Assembly (NCBI RefSeq): GCF_003865135.1 | Contig: NZ_BHZC01000001.1 | Span: 7,502,001-7,566,000, forward strand | From: Streptomyces chrestomyceticus JCM 4735 | GTDB lineage: Bacteria; Actinomycetota; Actinomycetes; Streptomycetales; Streptomycetaceae | Length of the DNA stretch: 64,000 nucleotides | Direction of reading: 5' to 3' | In this document: one piece after another, positions 18,131 through 27,647 of the stretch | Numbering within the stretch: the first letter of the stretch is position 1 | How the letters are laid out: the number at the start of each line of letters is the position of its first letter | Made by a program: the position numbers and the translations under genes | The notes under the pieces: generated by a model | Seen by the model: the letters and a program-made list of their open reading frames with translations, nothing else | Databases searched by the model: none | Told to the model about the DNA's origin: nothing

Positions 18131-19189
18131 TCAGCCTTCCTTGGCGGTCGTCAGGGTGTCGAGGGTGGCCAGGCCGCGGTCGATGAAGACCGGCACCAGC
18201 TCGCCGATCCGGTCGAAGCCCGCGCCGACGGTCTGCCCGAGGGTGAAGCGGTAGTGGATACCTTCGAGGATCACGGCGAGCTTGAAGTACGCGAACGCCG
18301 TGTACCAGGCGATGCCGGACACGTCCCGGCCGGACCCGGCCGCGTACCGCTCGATCAGCTCGGCCGCCTCGGGGTGGCCGGGCGCGCCGCGCGTCGTGGC
18401 GATCGGGGAGCCGGGCACGTCCTCCTGCTCGCTGTACATCACCAGCAGCCCGAGATCGGTCAGCGGATCGCCGAGAGTGGACATCTCCCAGTCCAGTACG
18501 GCCGTGATCCGGTCGTCGGCGCCGACCAGCACATTGTCCAGCCGGTAGTCACCGTGCACGACGGCGGGCGCGGGGGAGGCGGGCAGCGCCGCGCCCAGCG
18601 CCTCGTGCAGCGCGTCGATGCCCGGCAGGTCGCGGTTCTTCGACGCCGCGAGCTGCTTGCCCCAGCGGCGCAACTGCCGCTCCAGGAAGCCGTCCGGCCG
18701 GCCGAAGTCCGCCAGTCCGACCGCCGCCGGGTCCACGGCGTGCAGCGCCACCAGCGTGTCGACGAGGGACAGCACCACACCGCGGGTCCGCTCCGGACCC
18801 AGCCCGGCGAGCTGCTCCGCCGTACGGTACGGCACGCCCTCGACCAGCTCCATCACGTAGAACGGCGCCCCGAGGACCGCCTCGTCCTCGCACAGCAGCA
18901 GCGCCTCGGGGACCGGCACCGCCGTCGGGTGCAGCGCGCTGATCACCCGGAACTCGCGCCGCATGTCGTGCGCGGTGGCCAGGACGTGGCCCAGCGGCGG
19001 GCGGCGGACGACCCACCGGTCGGTGCCGTCGGTGACCCGGTAGGTGAGGTTGGACCGGCCGCCCTCGATCAGCTCGGCATCCAGTGGTCCCCGTACCGCG
19101 CCGGGCAGTTCCCGGTCCAGGTGGTCCCGCAGCCGTTCCAGGTCCAGGCCCGGGGGTGCGGAACGCGGGGGAGGGGTGCCGTTGCTCAT
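18131..19189 (-). CDS. Phosphotransferase family protein (ACAD10/11-associated kinase)
   Basis: The 352-residue protein has the aminoglycoside/choline-kinase fold: EGGRSNLTYRV at the glycine-rich loop, VVHGDYRLDNVL as the catalytic loop (Asp and Asn), and VLDWEMSTLGDPLTDL for the metal-binding Asp. In animals and actinobacteria this type pairs with an acyl-CoA dehydrogenase and phosphorylates 4-hydroxyacyl-CoAs so that the dehydrogenase partner can remove the group. ATG 19189 follows GGAGGAG. The two genes form an operon under the palindrome at 19243-19262. Confidence 0.9.
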   Translation of the reverse strand: MSNGTPPPRSAPPGLDLERLRDHLDRELPGAVRGPLDAELIEGGRSNLTYRVTDGTDRWVVRRPPLGHVLATAHDMRREFRVISALHPTAVPVPEALLLCEDEAVLGAPFYVMELVEGVPYRTAEQLAGLGPERTRGVVLSLVDTLVALHAVDPAAVGLADFGRPDGFLERQLRRWGKQLAASKNRDLPGIDALHEALGAALPASPAPAVVHGDYRLDNVLVGADDRITAVLDWEMSTLGDPLTDLGLLVMYSEQEDVPGSPIATTRGAPGHPEAAELIERYAAGSGRDVSGIAWYTAFAYFKLAVILEGIHYRFTLGQTVGAGFDRIGELVPVFIDRGLATLDTLTTAKEG

Positions 19190-19242
19190 CGTGCTCCTCC
19201 GTACGGAAGGGACGGCCGCTCCGGTCGGACGGCCGCTACGAT

Positions 19243-19262
19243 CATGCCGACTAGTCGGTATG
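19243..19262 (-). promoter_or_regulatory. TetR-type palindromic operator
   Basis: CATGCCGACTAGTCGGTATG is a 20-bp palindrome with a single mismatched pair, 53 bp upstream of the phosphotransferase/acyl-CoA dehydrogenase operon. One arm matches the half-site at 12101-12110 exactly, linking this operon to the SDR/acyl-CoA ligase/TetR operon. Confidence 0.65.
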
Positions 19263-19320
19263 GCGTCCAGAGGGTGGGTACGGGGCGCTGGGCACCTGGC
19301 CGGAAAGAGCCGGTCGGTCC

Positions 19321-19659
19321 TCAGAGGAGGATCGCCGCGCCGAGCACCGCCAGCGCGCAGACGCAGCCCGCCAGGGCCAGTGCAGTACGGGCGGACAGGA
19401 CCGGCGGCCGGCCCGTGCCCATCGCCCGCATCCGCAGGTGCGCCGCTGCCAGGAACGCGAGCCACACCAGCAGCACCAGCGCCACCGCGACGACCACCAT
19501 GGGCCCGGGGCCGTGGTGCTGCACCACCTGCCGTCCCGCGAGGATCGCGACCAGCGTGCAGGACAGGGTGGTGCGCCGCCAGGCGAGGCGGGTGCGCTCC
19601 GGCTGGAGACCGGGATCGCGAGCCGGGTACGGCCGCTCTCGTGGCAAGGAACCGGCCAT
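19321..19659 (-). CDS. DUF202 small membrane protein
   Basis: The 112-residue protein begins with the DUF202 signature region GLQPERTRLAWRRTTLS and has three hydrophobic segments. It is the second gene of a tandem pair of DUF202 proteins (3 bp apart), a common arrangement in actinobacteria. The biochemical role of the family is unknown. ATG 19659 lies directly after the stop of the first gene, so co-translation is likely. Confidence 0.82.
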   Translation of the reverse strand: MAGSLPRERPYPARDPGLQPERTRLAWRRTTLSCTLVAILAGRQVVQHHGPGPMVVVAVALVLLVWLAFLAAAHLRMRAMGTGRPPVLSARTALALAGCVCALAVLGAAILL

Positions 19660-19662
19660 CGG

Positions 19663-20073
19663 TCAGCGCGTCCAGCCGATGACGACGAGGACGACCATCG
19701 CGGCCGCGAGCAGACCGACGGCGACCGCCAGCACGGCCGGGAAGCGGGACGCGGGCAGATCCTCGCCGCGGCGCATCGCCCGTTCGCAGCGCACCCAGTG
19801 GTTGACCGCCCGCACCGCGCACAGCGCGCCGCCCACCAGCAGGACCACCGTGAACGTCACCCGCAGCACGTCGTGCAGCCGGGGCAGGAACTGGTCCACC
19901 GCGAAGCCGCCGCCCACCAGCGCCAGCCCGGTCCGCAGCCAGGCCAGGAAGGTCCGTTCGTTGGCGAGGGAGAAGCGGTAGTCGGGCGTCGTGCCCTCCT
20001 CGCGGACGCGCGCCGGCGTGAACCACAGCCGTACGCCCGCGCCGATCGACCGCAGTCTGTCGGTGAGGATCAT
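19663..20073 (-). CDS. YidH-like DUF202 membrane protein
   Basis: The 136-residue protein contains YRFSLANERTFLAWLRTGLA, the signature of YidH/DUF202 membrane proteins, and three membrane segments. The N-terminal part has the short amphipathic stretch VRLWFTP. It is the first gene of the DUF202 pair. The family has no established function; the paired layout suggests that the two proteins form one complex. Confidence 0.87.
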   Translation of the reverse strand: MILTDRLRSIGAGVRLWFTPARVREEGTTPDYRFSLANERTFLAWLRTGLALVGGGFAVDQFLPRLHDVLRVTFTVVLLVGGALCAVRAVNHWVRCERAMRRGEDLPASRFPAVLAVAVGLLAAAMVVLVVIGWTR

Positions 20074-20174
20074 GGCCAGAACCCTACGCTGTGCCCGCAG
20101 GGCGGGCCCCTGCCCGGGCTGCCCGCCTTCCCGCGCCGGCCGACGGGACTACCGCCCCTGTGCGGCCACGGGGA

Positions 20175-20708
20175 TCACCGTTCCTGCCCGGCCCGCCGCT
20201 CCAGCAGCCGCTGCCAGGCGGACATGCCGTCCGGCGTCCACTCCCACTCCGGGATGCGCCGCGCCAGTTCCTCCTCGGTGAGGAAGGCGTGCCAGTCCAC
20301 CTCGGACTCCTGCGGCTGTACGGGCACCGTGCAGCGCACCTCGTAGACCGTCGACCACCAGGTGTGCTCGGGCGTCTCGTACAGGAACTTGAACAGCGGG
20401 GCCGGCCGCGGCAGGCCGGTCACGCCCAGTTCCTCCTCCGCCTCGCGCAGCGCGGTCCCGTCGTAGGTCTCGCCCGCGCCGACCACGCCGCCGACGAACA
20501 TGTCGTAGTGTGAGGGGAAGACCAGCTTCCGCGCGGTCCGGCGGTGCACGAAGATCCGGTCCTCGGCGTCGCGGGCGAGGACGAACGCGCAGCGCGTCCG
20601 CAGCCGGTGCGCGTAGGCGTCGCCCCGCCGGACCTGTCCCACGACCTCGTCGCTCTCGCTGACGACGTCGACGATCTCGTCCGCGCTCAGTGGCTGTTGT
20701 CCGTCCAT
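20175..20708 (-). CDS. NUDIX hydrolase (YfcD-like)
   Basis: The 177-residue protein has a complete NUDIX box, G-X5-E-X7-REAEEELGV (GVVGAGETYDGTALREAEEELG), for Mg-dependent cleavage of a nucleoside diphosphate linked to another group. The opening, DEIVDVVSESDEVVGQVRRGDA, resembles the IDI/YfcD branch. Both ATG 20708 and TTG 20720 are possible starts. It is a single gene between the DUF202 pair and an SDR operon. Substrate unknown. Confidence 0.85.
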   Translation of the reverse strand: MDGQQPLSADEIVDVVSESDEVVGQVRRGDAYAHRLRTRCAFVLARDAEDRIFVHRRTARKLVFPSHYDMFVGGVVGAGETYDGTALREAEEELGVTGLPRPAPLFKFLYETPEHTWWSTVYEVRCTVPVQPQESEVDWHAFLTEEELARRIPEWEWTPDGMSAWQRLLERRAGQER

Positions 20709-20795
20709 GTCTCCATGCAATCAGTCCGCGGGGGCCGGTGTTGCACGGGCCCGGCGGGGCGTGTCACACCGGGCCGTGGGGCACTGCCTCCCGCG

Positions 20796-22271
<1,476 letters not shown>

Positions 22272-22281
22272 GCGGGCACTT

Positions 22282-22296
22282 TAATGCTGGGCATTA
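22282..22296 (-). promoter_or_regulatory. Candidate operator of the TetR/SDR operon
   Basis: TAATGC and GCATTA form perfect 6-bp arms with a 3-base spacer (TGG), 10 bp upstream of the TetR start codon. AT-rich sequence here contrasts with the surrounding GC-rich DNA, so the dyad probably overlaps the -10 region. The position fits autorepression. Confidence 0.6.
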
Positions 22297-22340
22297 TTAC
22301 TGTCGAGGCCCTCGTCGGGAATGAGGAAGGACGTCGACAC

Positions 22341-22380
22341 CCGGACCCGGGCCCGGCCCCGGACCCGGGCCCCCGGGCCC
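22341..22380. repeat. GC-rich direct and inverted repeats, possible terminator
   Basis: CCGGACCCGGGCCC occurs twice (22341-22354 and 22359-22372) and is followed by GGGCCC-CC-GGGCCC (22367-22380). The block sits directly after the stop of the minus-strand metallo-hydrolase gene and could fold as its terminator. Confidence 0.4.
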
Positions 22381-22384
22381 CGTC

Positions 22385-23257
22385 TCACCACCGCACCGCC
22401 GTGAAGTCGACGGGCCTCGGCCGCAGCTCTCGTGTGCGGTCGGCCAGTCCCCGCATCCGGGCGGCCATCTCGTCGGCGGGCAACTGCTTGCGTCCGCCGT
22501 GGCCGGGCAGCAGCCACTCGAAGCGCAGACCGGCGACCGTACGGTCCAGGGAGGCGGCCAGTTCCTCGATGGAGTACCAGGTGACGGTGTCCGCCACCTC
22601 CACGTCGCCGGTCGTGCGCGACCAGTAGAAGCTGTCCCCGCTGAAGCAGTACCGCTCGTCGGCGACGAAGAGCACGCTGCCCTCGGTGTGACCGGGCAGC
22701 GGATGGGCGACCACGCCGTCGGCGATCTCCGTGGGCCGGATGCCGCGCAGGACGTGATCCGCGTCGGGCACGGCGTCCAGGTCACCTTCGTGTATCCAGA
22801 GCCGGGCCCCGAAGCGGTCGGCGTAGCGGCGGCCGTGCGCCACGTGGTCCCGGTGGGTGAGCAGCACGTCGGTGACGGGGCCGAGCGCCTCGTAGCGGGC
22901 GGCCAGGGGCTCGCTCCAGCGGGGCGTGTCCACCATCATCAGCGTGCCGCCGGGGCGGTGCAGGAGGTAGGAGTTGGCTCCGGCGGTCTGCGGGGAGTTG
23001 TGGCCGCAGAACAGGACGTCGCTGGTGCCGAGCCGCAGGGGGTACGGGTCCAGGGCCGGGTCGAGGCGGCGGGCGGGGTGCCGGATGGAGCGGGTGGGGC
23101 ACGCGAACGCCGCGGCGTGCAGTTGCTGTTCCTCGGCCGCGCCGTGCGGTTGCCGTACGACTTCGGAGCGGCCGCCGGTCTCGACGATCAGGTCGGGGGC
23201 GAGCTGCCGGGCGACATCGCAGTTGGTGCAGCGGTGGTCGACGTACCAACCATTCAT
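22385..23257 (-). CDS. Ferredoxin-like domain fused to metallo-beta-lactamase fold hydrolase
   Basis: The N-terminal 60 residues resemble a reduced ferredoxin: DHRCTNC (C10, C13) and FACPTRSI (C53), only three cysteines. The rest is a metallo-beta-lactamase fold with THRDHVAHG (a variant of HxHxDH), PLPGHTEGS and FSGDSFYW for the metal ligands, ending in LLPGHGG. Proteins with this layout are common in actinobacteria and cyanobacteria, but their substrate is not established. ATG 23257 is preferred because GAGG precedes it by six bases; ATG 23269 in frame is the alternative. Confidence 0.8.
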   Translation of the reverse strand: MNGWYVDHRCTNCDVARQLAPDLIVETGGRSEVVRQPHGAAEEQQLHAAAFACPTRSIRHPARRLDPALDPYPLRLGTSDVLFCGHNSPQTAGANSYLLHRPGGTLMMVDTPRWSEPLAARYEALGPVTDVLLTHRDHVAHGRRYADRFGARLWIHEGDLDAVPDADHVLRGIRPTEIADGVVAHPLPGHTEGSVLFVADERYCFSGDSFYWSRTTGDVEVADTVTWYSIEELAASLDRTVAGLRFEWLLPGHGGRKQLPADEMAARMRGLADRTRELRPRPVDFTAVRW

Positions 23258-23480
23258 GGCATGCCTCATTCTTCGGACTTCGGGCGGCTTGTGCGGAGTA
23301 CGGGCGAAAACGGATGCCTAGAAAGAGGAAACGCGCCCGGCCGTGGAAGGGGAAGGGGTGCCAGGTCTTGTTTCTCCTGCTCAAGGGGTCTCTCGCACCG
23401 TGCGGTGACATGATGCGCGCATGACAAAAAGCTGAAACGGCCGGGACTGCGGGCGGCTCCCGAGCCGTCGCCCGCCGCTC

Positions 23481-24371
23481 TCACCCCAACTGCAACTCCC
23501 GTACCCGCTCCGGCCGTCCGGCCACTCCCGCCGGCATCGCCGGATGCCGCCCGATCAGGACGATTCCGCCCACGACCGCCGCCAGCCCGGCCGCCTCCCA
23601 GGCGAGTGCCCCGGCGGTCACGTTCAGCCGGTCGCCCAGGAAGCCGACCCCGCAGACGATGCCCGCCAGCGGCTGGGCCGCCGTCAGCGCGGGCAGCGAC
23701 ATGCGCAGCGGCGCCGTCTCGAAGGCGCTCTGCACCAGCACCAGCGCGACGACGCCCAGCGCGAGCACCGCGTACGGCTCCCAGCCGGTGAGCAGCGCCG
23801 CCCAGCCGCCGCGCCCGAACCGCTCGCCGCTGATCCGGGTCAGAGCGTCCTGGAGCCCGTACAGCAGCCCGGCCGCCACCCCCAGCAGCGCCGCCTCCCG
23901 GCTCATCCGTACGCGCTTGGCGCAGGCCGCCAGCAGCAGCGCGAGCCCGAGTACGGCGCCCATGACCAGCCAGTGCCGCACCGGGTCGGCGATGCCACGC
24001 CCACCGTGCGGCTCACCGGCCACGATGAACGCCGTCACCCCGCCCGCCAGCAGCCACAGGCCGCTCCACCCCTGCCGGCCGAGCCGCTGCCGGGTGAGGT
24101 ACCGGGACAGGGCCATCGCGAAGAGCAGGTTGGTGGCGAGCAGCGGCTCGACGAGGGTGACCTCCCCCATGCCGAGCGCCACCGCCCCCAGCGCCATGCC
24201 GGCGGCCATGCACCCGATGCCGGCCAGCCAGCGCGGCATCCGGGCCAGGTCGAGCAGCAGGCGCAGGGAGAGGAAGTCCTGCATCGGCGCGTGCTGCGCC
24301 GCACGCTGCTGGAGCACGAATCCGACGCCCAGACAGCCGGCCGCGCTCACGGCCAGCAGGAACACCGTCAC
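23481..24371 (-). CDS. DMT-superfamily (EamA-like) transporter
   Basis: This membrane protein of about 296 residues has ten hydrophobic segments in two similar halves, as in drug/metabolite transporters. The loop stretches GVGFVLQQRAAQHAP and LVEPLLATNLLFAMALSRY match the actinobacterial DMT group with two EamA-like repeats. GTG 24371 is preferred because GAGG lies eight bases upstream; GTG 24380 in frame has poor spacing. Direction and substrate of transport are unknown. Confidence 0.83.
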   Translation of the reverse strand: MTVFLLAVSAAGCLGVGFVLQQRAAQHAPMQDFLSLRLLLDLARMPRWLAGIGCMAAGMALGAVALGMGEVTLVEPLLATNLLFAMALSRYLTRQRLGRQGWSGLWLLAGGVTAFIVAGEPHGGRGIADPVRHWLVMGAVLGLALLLAACAKRVRMSREAALLGVAAGLLYGLQDALTRISGERFGRGGWAALLTGWEPYAVLALGVVALVLVQSAFETAPLRMSLPALTAAQPLAGIVCGVGFLGDRLNVTAGALAWEAAGLAAVVGGIVLIGRHPAMPAGVAGRPERVRELQLG

Positions 24372-24605
24372 GTCAGACACCTCAAGTCTGCTGGGGAGGC
24401 GGGGACTTGACCGACCCTAGTCGCCCCTGCGGCCGTCCGTCCCCCGCTTGCCGCCCGCCCTTCGGCACCGGGCCCGCCCGGGTACCCCGTACGCGTGGCA
24501 CCGGAACCCGCGGTTGACGCGCGGTCCGCCCGCGCTGAGGATCGGTAGCCACGATGGCGGCCGGGCCCTCCGGCGCGCCGCGGCGAGGAGAGAAGACTGG
24601 CGGTC

Positions 24606-26261
24606 ATGGCCTACGACGCTGATGTGATCGTGATCGGAGCGGGTCTGGCGGGCCTCGCGGCCACCGCCGAGCTCGCCGAGGCGGGACGCAAGGTGATCCT
24701 CCTGGACCAGGAGCCCGCGAGCGGCCTCGGCGGCCAGGCCCACTGGTCCTTCGGCGGTCTCTTCCTCGTCGGCTCGCCCGAGCAGCGGCGGCTGCGCATC
24801 CGCGACAGCCACGCGCTGGCCTGGCAGGACTGGCTCGGCGCGGCCGGCTTCGACCGCCCCGAGGACCACTGGCCGCGCAAGTGGGCCGAGGCGTACGTCG
24901 ACTTCGCGGCGGGCGAGAAGCGCCCCTGGCTGCACCGGCAGGGCGTGCGGTTCTTCCCGGTCGTCGGCTGGGCCGAGCGCGGCGGTTACGAGGCCACCGG
25001 GCACGGCAACTCCGTACCGCGCTTCCACATCACCTGGGGCACCGGGCCCGGCCTGGTCGCACCGTTCGAACGGCGGGTACGGGCCGGTGTCGCGCGCGGC
25101 CTGGTGGAGCTGCGCTTCCGGCACCGCGTCACCGGTCTGGCGCGCAGCGCGGGCGCGGTCGACACCGTCACCGGCGAGATCCTGGAGCCCTCCGACGCCG
25201 AGCGCGGCACGCCCAGCAGCCGCGAGGTGGCCGGCGCCTTCGAACTGCGCGCCCAGGCCGTGATCGTCACCTCCGGCGGCATCGGCGGCAACCACGACCT
25301 GGTGCGCGCCAACTGGCCCGCACGCCTCGGCACCCCGCCGGAGCGCCTGCTGTCCGGGGTGCCCGCGCACGTGGACGGCCTGATGCTGGGCGTCGCCGAG
25401 GCGGCCGGCGGCCGGATCGTCAACCGGGACCGCATGTGGCACTACACCGAGGGCATCGACAACTGGAACCCCGTCTGGCCCCGGCACGGCATCCGCATCC
25501 TGTCCGGCCCGTCACCGCTGTGGCTGGACGCGCACGGCAGACGGCTGCCGGTACCGCTCTTTCCCGGCTTCGACACGCTCGGCACCCTCGAACACATCAT
25601 GCGGACGGGTCACGCCCACACCTGGTTCGTCCTCACCCAGAAGATCATCGAGAAGGAGTTCACCCTCTCCGGCTCCGAACAGAACCCCGACCTGACCGGC
25701 CGCAGCGTCCGGGAGGTGCTGAAGCGGCCCCTGCCCGGCGCTCCCGGCCCGGTGCAGGCGTTCATGGACCGGGGCGCGGACTTCATCGTCGAGCGCTCCC
25801 TCGGCGATCTCGTCCGGCGGATGAACCGGCTCACCGAGAAGCCGCTGCTCGACGAGGCGGCGCTGCGCCACGAGATCGTCGCGCGCGACCGCGAGATCGC
25901 CAACTCCTTCACCAAGGACCTCCAGGTCACCGCCATGCGCGGAGCGCGCAAGTACCTGGGCGACCGGCTGATCCGCACCGCGCCCCCGCACCGGCTGCTC
26001 GACCCGAAGGCCGGCCCGCTGATCGCCGTACGGCTGAACATCCTCACCCGCAAGACCCTCGGCGGCCTGGAGACCGACCTGTCCTCACGGGTCCTGACCG
26101 AGGGCGGCGAGCCGCTGCCGGGTGTGTACGCGGCGGGGGAGGCGGCGGGCTTCGGCGGCGGTGGCGTGCACGGCTACCGGTCGCTGGAGGGCACCTTCCT
26201 GGGCGGCTGCATCTTCTCGGGACGCACGGCGGGACGGGCGGCGGCTAAGGCGGTGGGCTGA
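24606..26261 (+). CDS. FAD-binding dehydrogenase (KstD/fumarate-reductase fold)
   Basis: The 551-residue flavoprotein begins with the dinucleotide motif VIVIGAGLAGLAATAELAEAG and has GGIGGNHDLVR in the middle and GVYAAGEAAGFGGGGVHGYR at the C-terminal FAD site. The overall pattern is the 3-ketosteroid-dehydrogenase/fumarate-reductase branch, and the annotated family is usually just called FAD-binding dehydrogenase. It lacks a signal peptide. No steroid catabolic genes are close, so the substrate should be left open. It reads divergently from the DMT transporter. Confidence 0.88.
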   Translation: MAYDADVIVIGAGLAGLAATAELAEAGRKVILLDQEPASGLGGQAHWSFGGLFLVGSPEQRRLRIRDSHALAWQDWLGAAGFDRPEDHWPRKWAEAYVDFAAGEKRPWLHRQGVRFFPVVGWAERGGYEATGHGNSVPRFHITWGTGPGLVAPFERRVRAGVARGLVELRFRHRVTGLARSAGAVDTVTGEILEPSDAERGTPSSREVAGAFELRAQAVIVTSGGIGGNHDLVRANWPARLGTPPERLLSGVPAHVDGLMLGVAEAAGGRIVNRDRMWHYTEGIDNWNPVWPRHGIRILSGPSPLWLDAHGRRLPVPLFPGFDTLGTLEHIMRTGHAHTWFVLTQKIIEKEFTLSGSEQNPDLTGRSVREVLKRPLPGAPGPVQAFMDRGADFIVERSLGDLVRRMNRLTEKPLLDEAALRHEIVARDREIANSFTKDLQVTAMRGARKYLGDRLIRTAPPHRLLDPKAGPLIAVRLNILTRKTLGGLETDLSSRVLTEGGEPLPGVYAAGEAAGFGGGGVHGYRSLEGTFLGGCIFSGRTAGRAAAKAVG

Positions 26262-26516
26262 GTACCGGGGCCGGAGGCCAGAGGCCGGAGGTTCTCCGTC
26301 CGGCGGTACCGCCCCGCCCCGGCGCTTATTGACAAGTGTGTTGACGGGCAAGGGAGTTGGCTTTTCGGTCATTCTCCGAACCGCCTTGACGCGAAGCTGT
26401 GCCGCCGGGTTTGCTGTGCGTGACCTGATGGTGTCGATCAGTGCACCGAATCCGCACACACGCGTCCGGGATGCGGCGCGTCCGGAGGTGAAGCGCGTCG
26501 TGGAGTGTTCCTGCCC

Positions 26517-27470
26517 GTGACCCCTCCGCCCCCTCTGCCGCTGGGCCGGTCCCGCCGCAAGGACGCGCCGGTCCTCGACCCGGCCCTGGACGACGTCCAG
26601 CTCGCCGCCTCCGTCGACGCCCTGGCGCACGGCCGCTGGGTCCGCGTACGGACCCTGCTGGCCGACACCGGTACGGACTGGGACCTGCGGGGCCACCGGC
26701 TGGTGGTGCTCGCCGAAGGCGCGGCCAGCGCCGCCTGGGCCGGTGACTGGCGGCTCGCCGAACCGGACAGCGCCGACGCCGCCACCCTGCTGGCCTGCGC
26801 CCTCGTCTTCCAGGCGCTGCGCGGCCGCACCGACCAGGACGCCGCGCGCGAGGCCTGCCGGCTCGCCGCCGCCATGGCGCCCCGCGACCCGACCCCGTGG
26901 CTCGGTCTGCTGATCCTCGCCCGCCGCACCGGTACCCCCGACGAACGCGAGCACGCCTTCGACCAGGTGCGGGCCCGGCACCCGGACCACCACCACGCCC
27001 ACCACCTGATGGCCGCCTGCCTGGCCGAGCAGCGGCAGAACGGCGCCGACGACCCGCTGCACCAGGTCTACGACTTCGCGTATTGGGCCGCCGAACAGGC
27101 CCCCGCCGACTCGCCGCTGGCGATCCTGCCCGTCGTCGCCCACGCCGAGCGCTACCGGGCGCTGGCCGCCGCCGGTCTCGAACCGGCGGACCCGGCCGCC
27201 TCCGGCCACTGGTCCACCCGCCGCGCCCGCCAGGTCATGAAGGCGGCCTTCGACTGGTGGCTGGAGTGGGAGGGCGAGGACCACCCGCGCCGCAAGGTGG
27301 ACCTCAACTTCCTCGCGCACGCCAAGTACTACGAGGGGCGGATGGCGGAGGCCGCCGCGCTCTTCCACCGCATCGGCCCGCACGTCACCGCCGCTCCCTG
27401 GTCCTACCCCGACCGGGACGCCCGCAAGGCGTTCAAGGCGGCCCGCGCCACGGCCTTCCGCACCGCTTGA
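26517..27470 (+). CDS. TPR-like helical protein, unknown function
   Basis: I do not recognise a named family. The protein has about 317 residues and is almost entirely helical with Ala/Leu/Arg-rich repeats such as DAATLLACALVFQALRG and DPTPWLGLLILARRTG, suggesting tetratricopeptide-like packing. It is rich in His in the middle (HPDHHHAHH). The start is uncertain: GTG 26517 (GGAG eleven bases upstream) or GTG 26505 in frame. It lies 177 bp before the amine permease gene and may share its regulation. Confidence 0.68.
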   Translation: MTPPPPLPLGRSRRKDAPVLDPALDDVQLAASVDALAHGRWVRVRTLLADTGTDWDLRGHRLVVLAEGAASAAWAGDWRLAEPDSADAATLLACALVFQALRGRTDQDAAREACRLAAAMAPRDPTPWLGLLILARRTGTPDEREHAFDQVRARHPDHHHAHHLMAACLAEQRQNGADDPLHQVYDFAYWAAEQAPADSPLAILPVVAHAERYRALAAAGLEPADPAASGHWSTRRARQVMKAAFDWWLEWEGEDHPRRKVDLNFLAHAKYYEGRMAEAAALFHRIGPHVTAAPWSYPDRDARKAFKAARATAFRTA

Positions 27471-27508
27471 CCCCGGGCGCCCGGCCCCACCCGGCGCACG
27501 CACCACGT

Positions 27509-27598
27509 ACGGAGCACCACCGGCACCACCCAGCACCACCGGCACGGCATACGCAGTACCACTGGTACGCCGTACGCAGCACCACCCGCACCACGCAC
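27509..27598 (+). repeat. ACCACC-rich imperfect repeat block
   Basis: The units read GTACGGAGCACCACC, CATACGCAGTACCACT and CGTACGCAGCACCACC, with extra CACCACC stretches between them. The block fills most of the space between the TPR-like gene and the permease gene. It is strongly strand-asymmetric (almost no T) and could be a decayed tandem repeat or an unstructured 5' leader. Confidence 0.5.
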
Positions 27599-27647
27599 GA
27601 CGCGCACCCCCCGACTCCGCGCTCCACGGAAAGGACACCTCCGCGCC

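Noticed and set aside
16913..19981. A 1022-codon open frame on the plus strand
   Set aside because: It is antisense to the acyl-CoA dehydrogenase and phosphotransferase, both with full motifs. The peptide is low-complexity and has no start signal.
22341..22380. A repeat-type CRISPR or mobile element
   Set aside because: Only two short GC copies without spacers; a terminator-like structure explains it.
24378..24387. CCTCAAGT as half of a SoxR box
   Set aside because: The second half is missing and only one half-site is present; the sequence is explained by the DMT gene start region.
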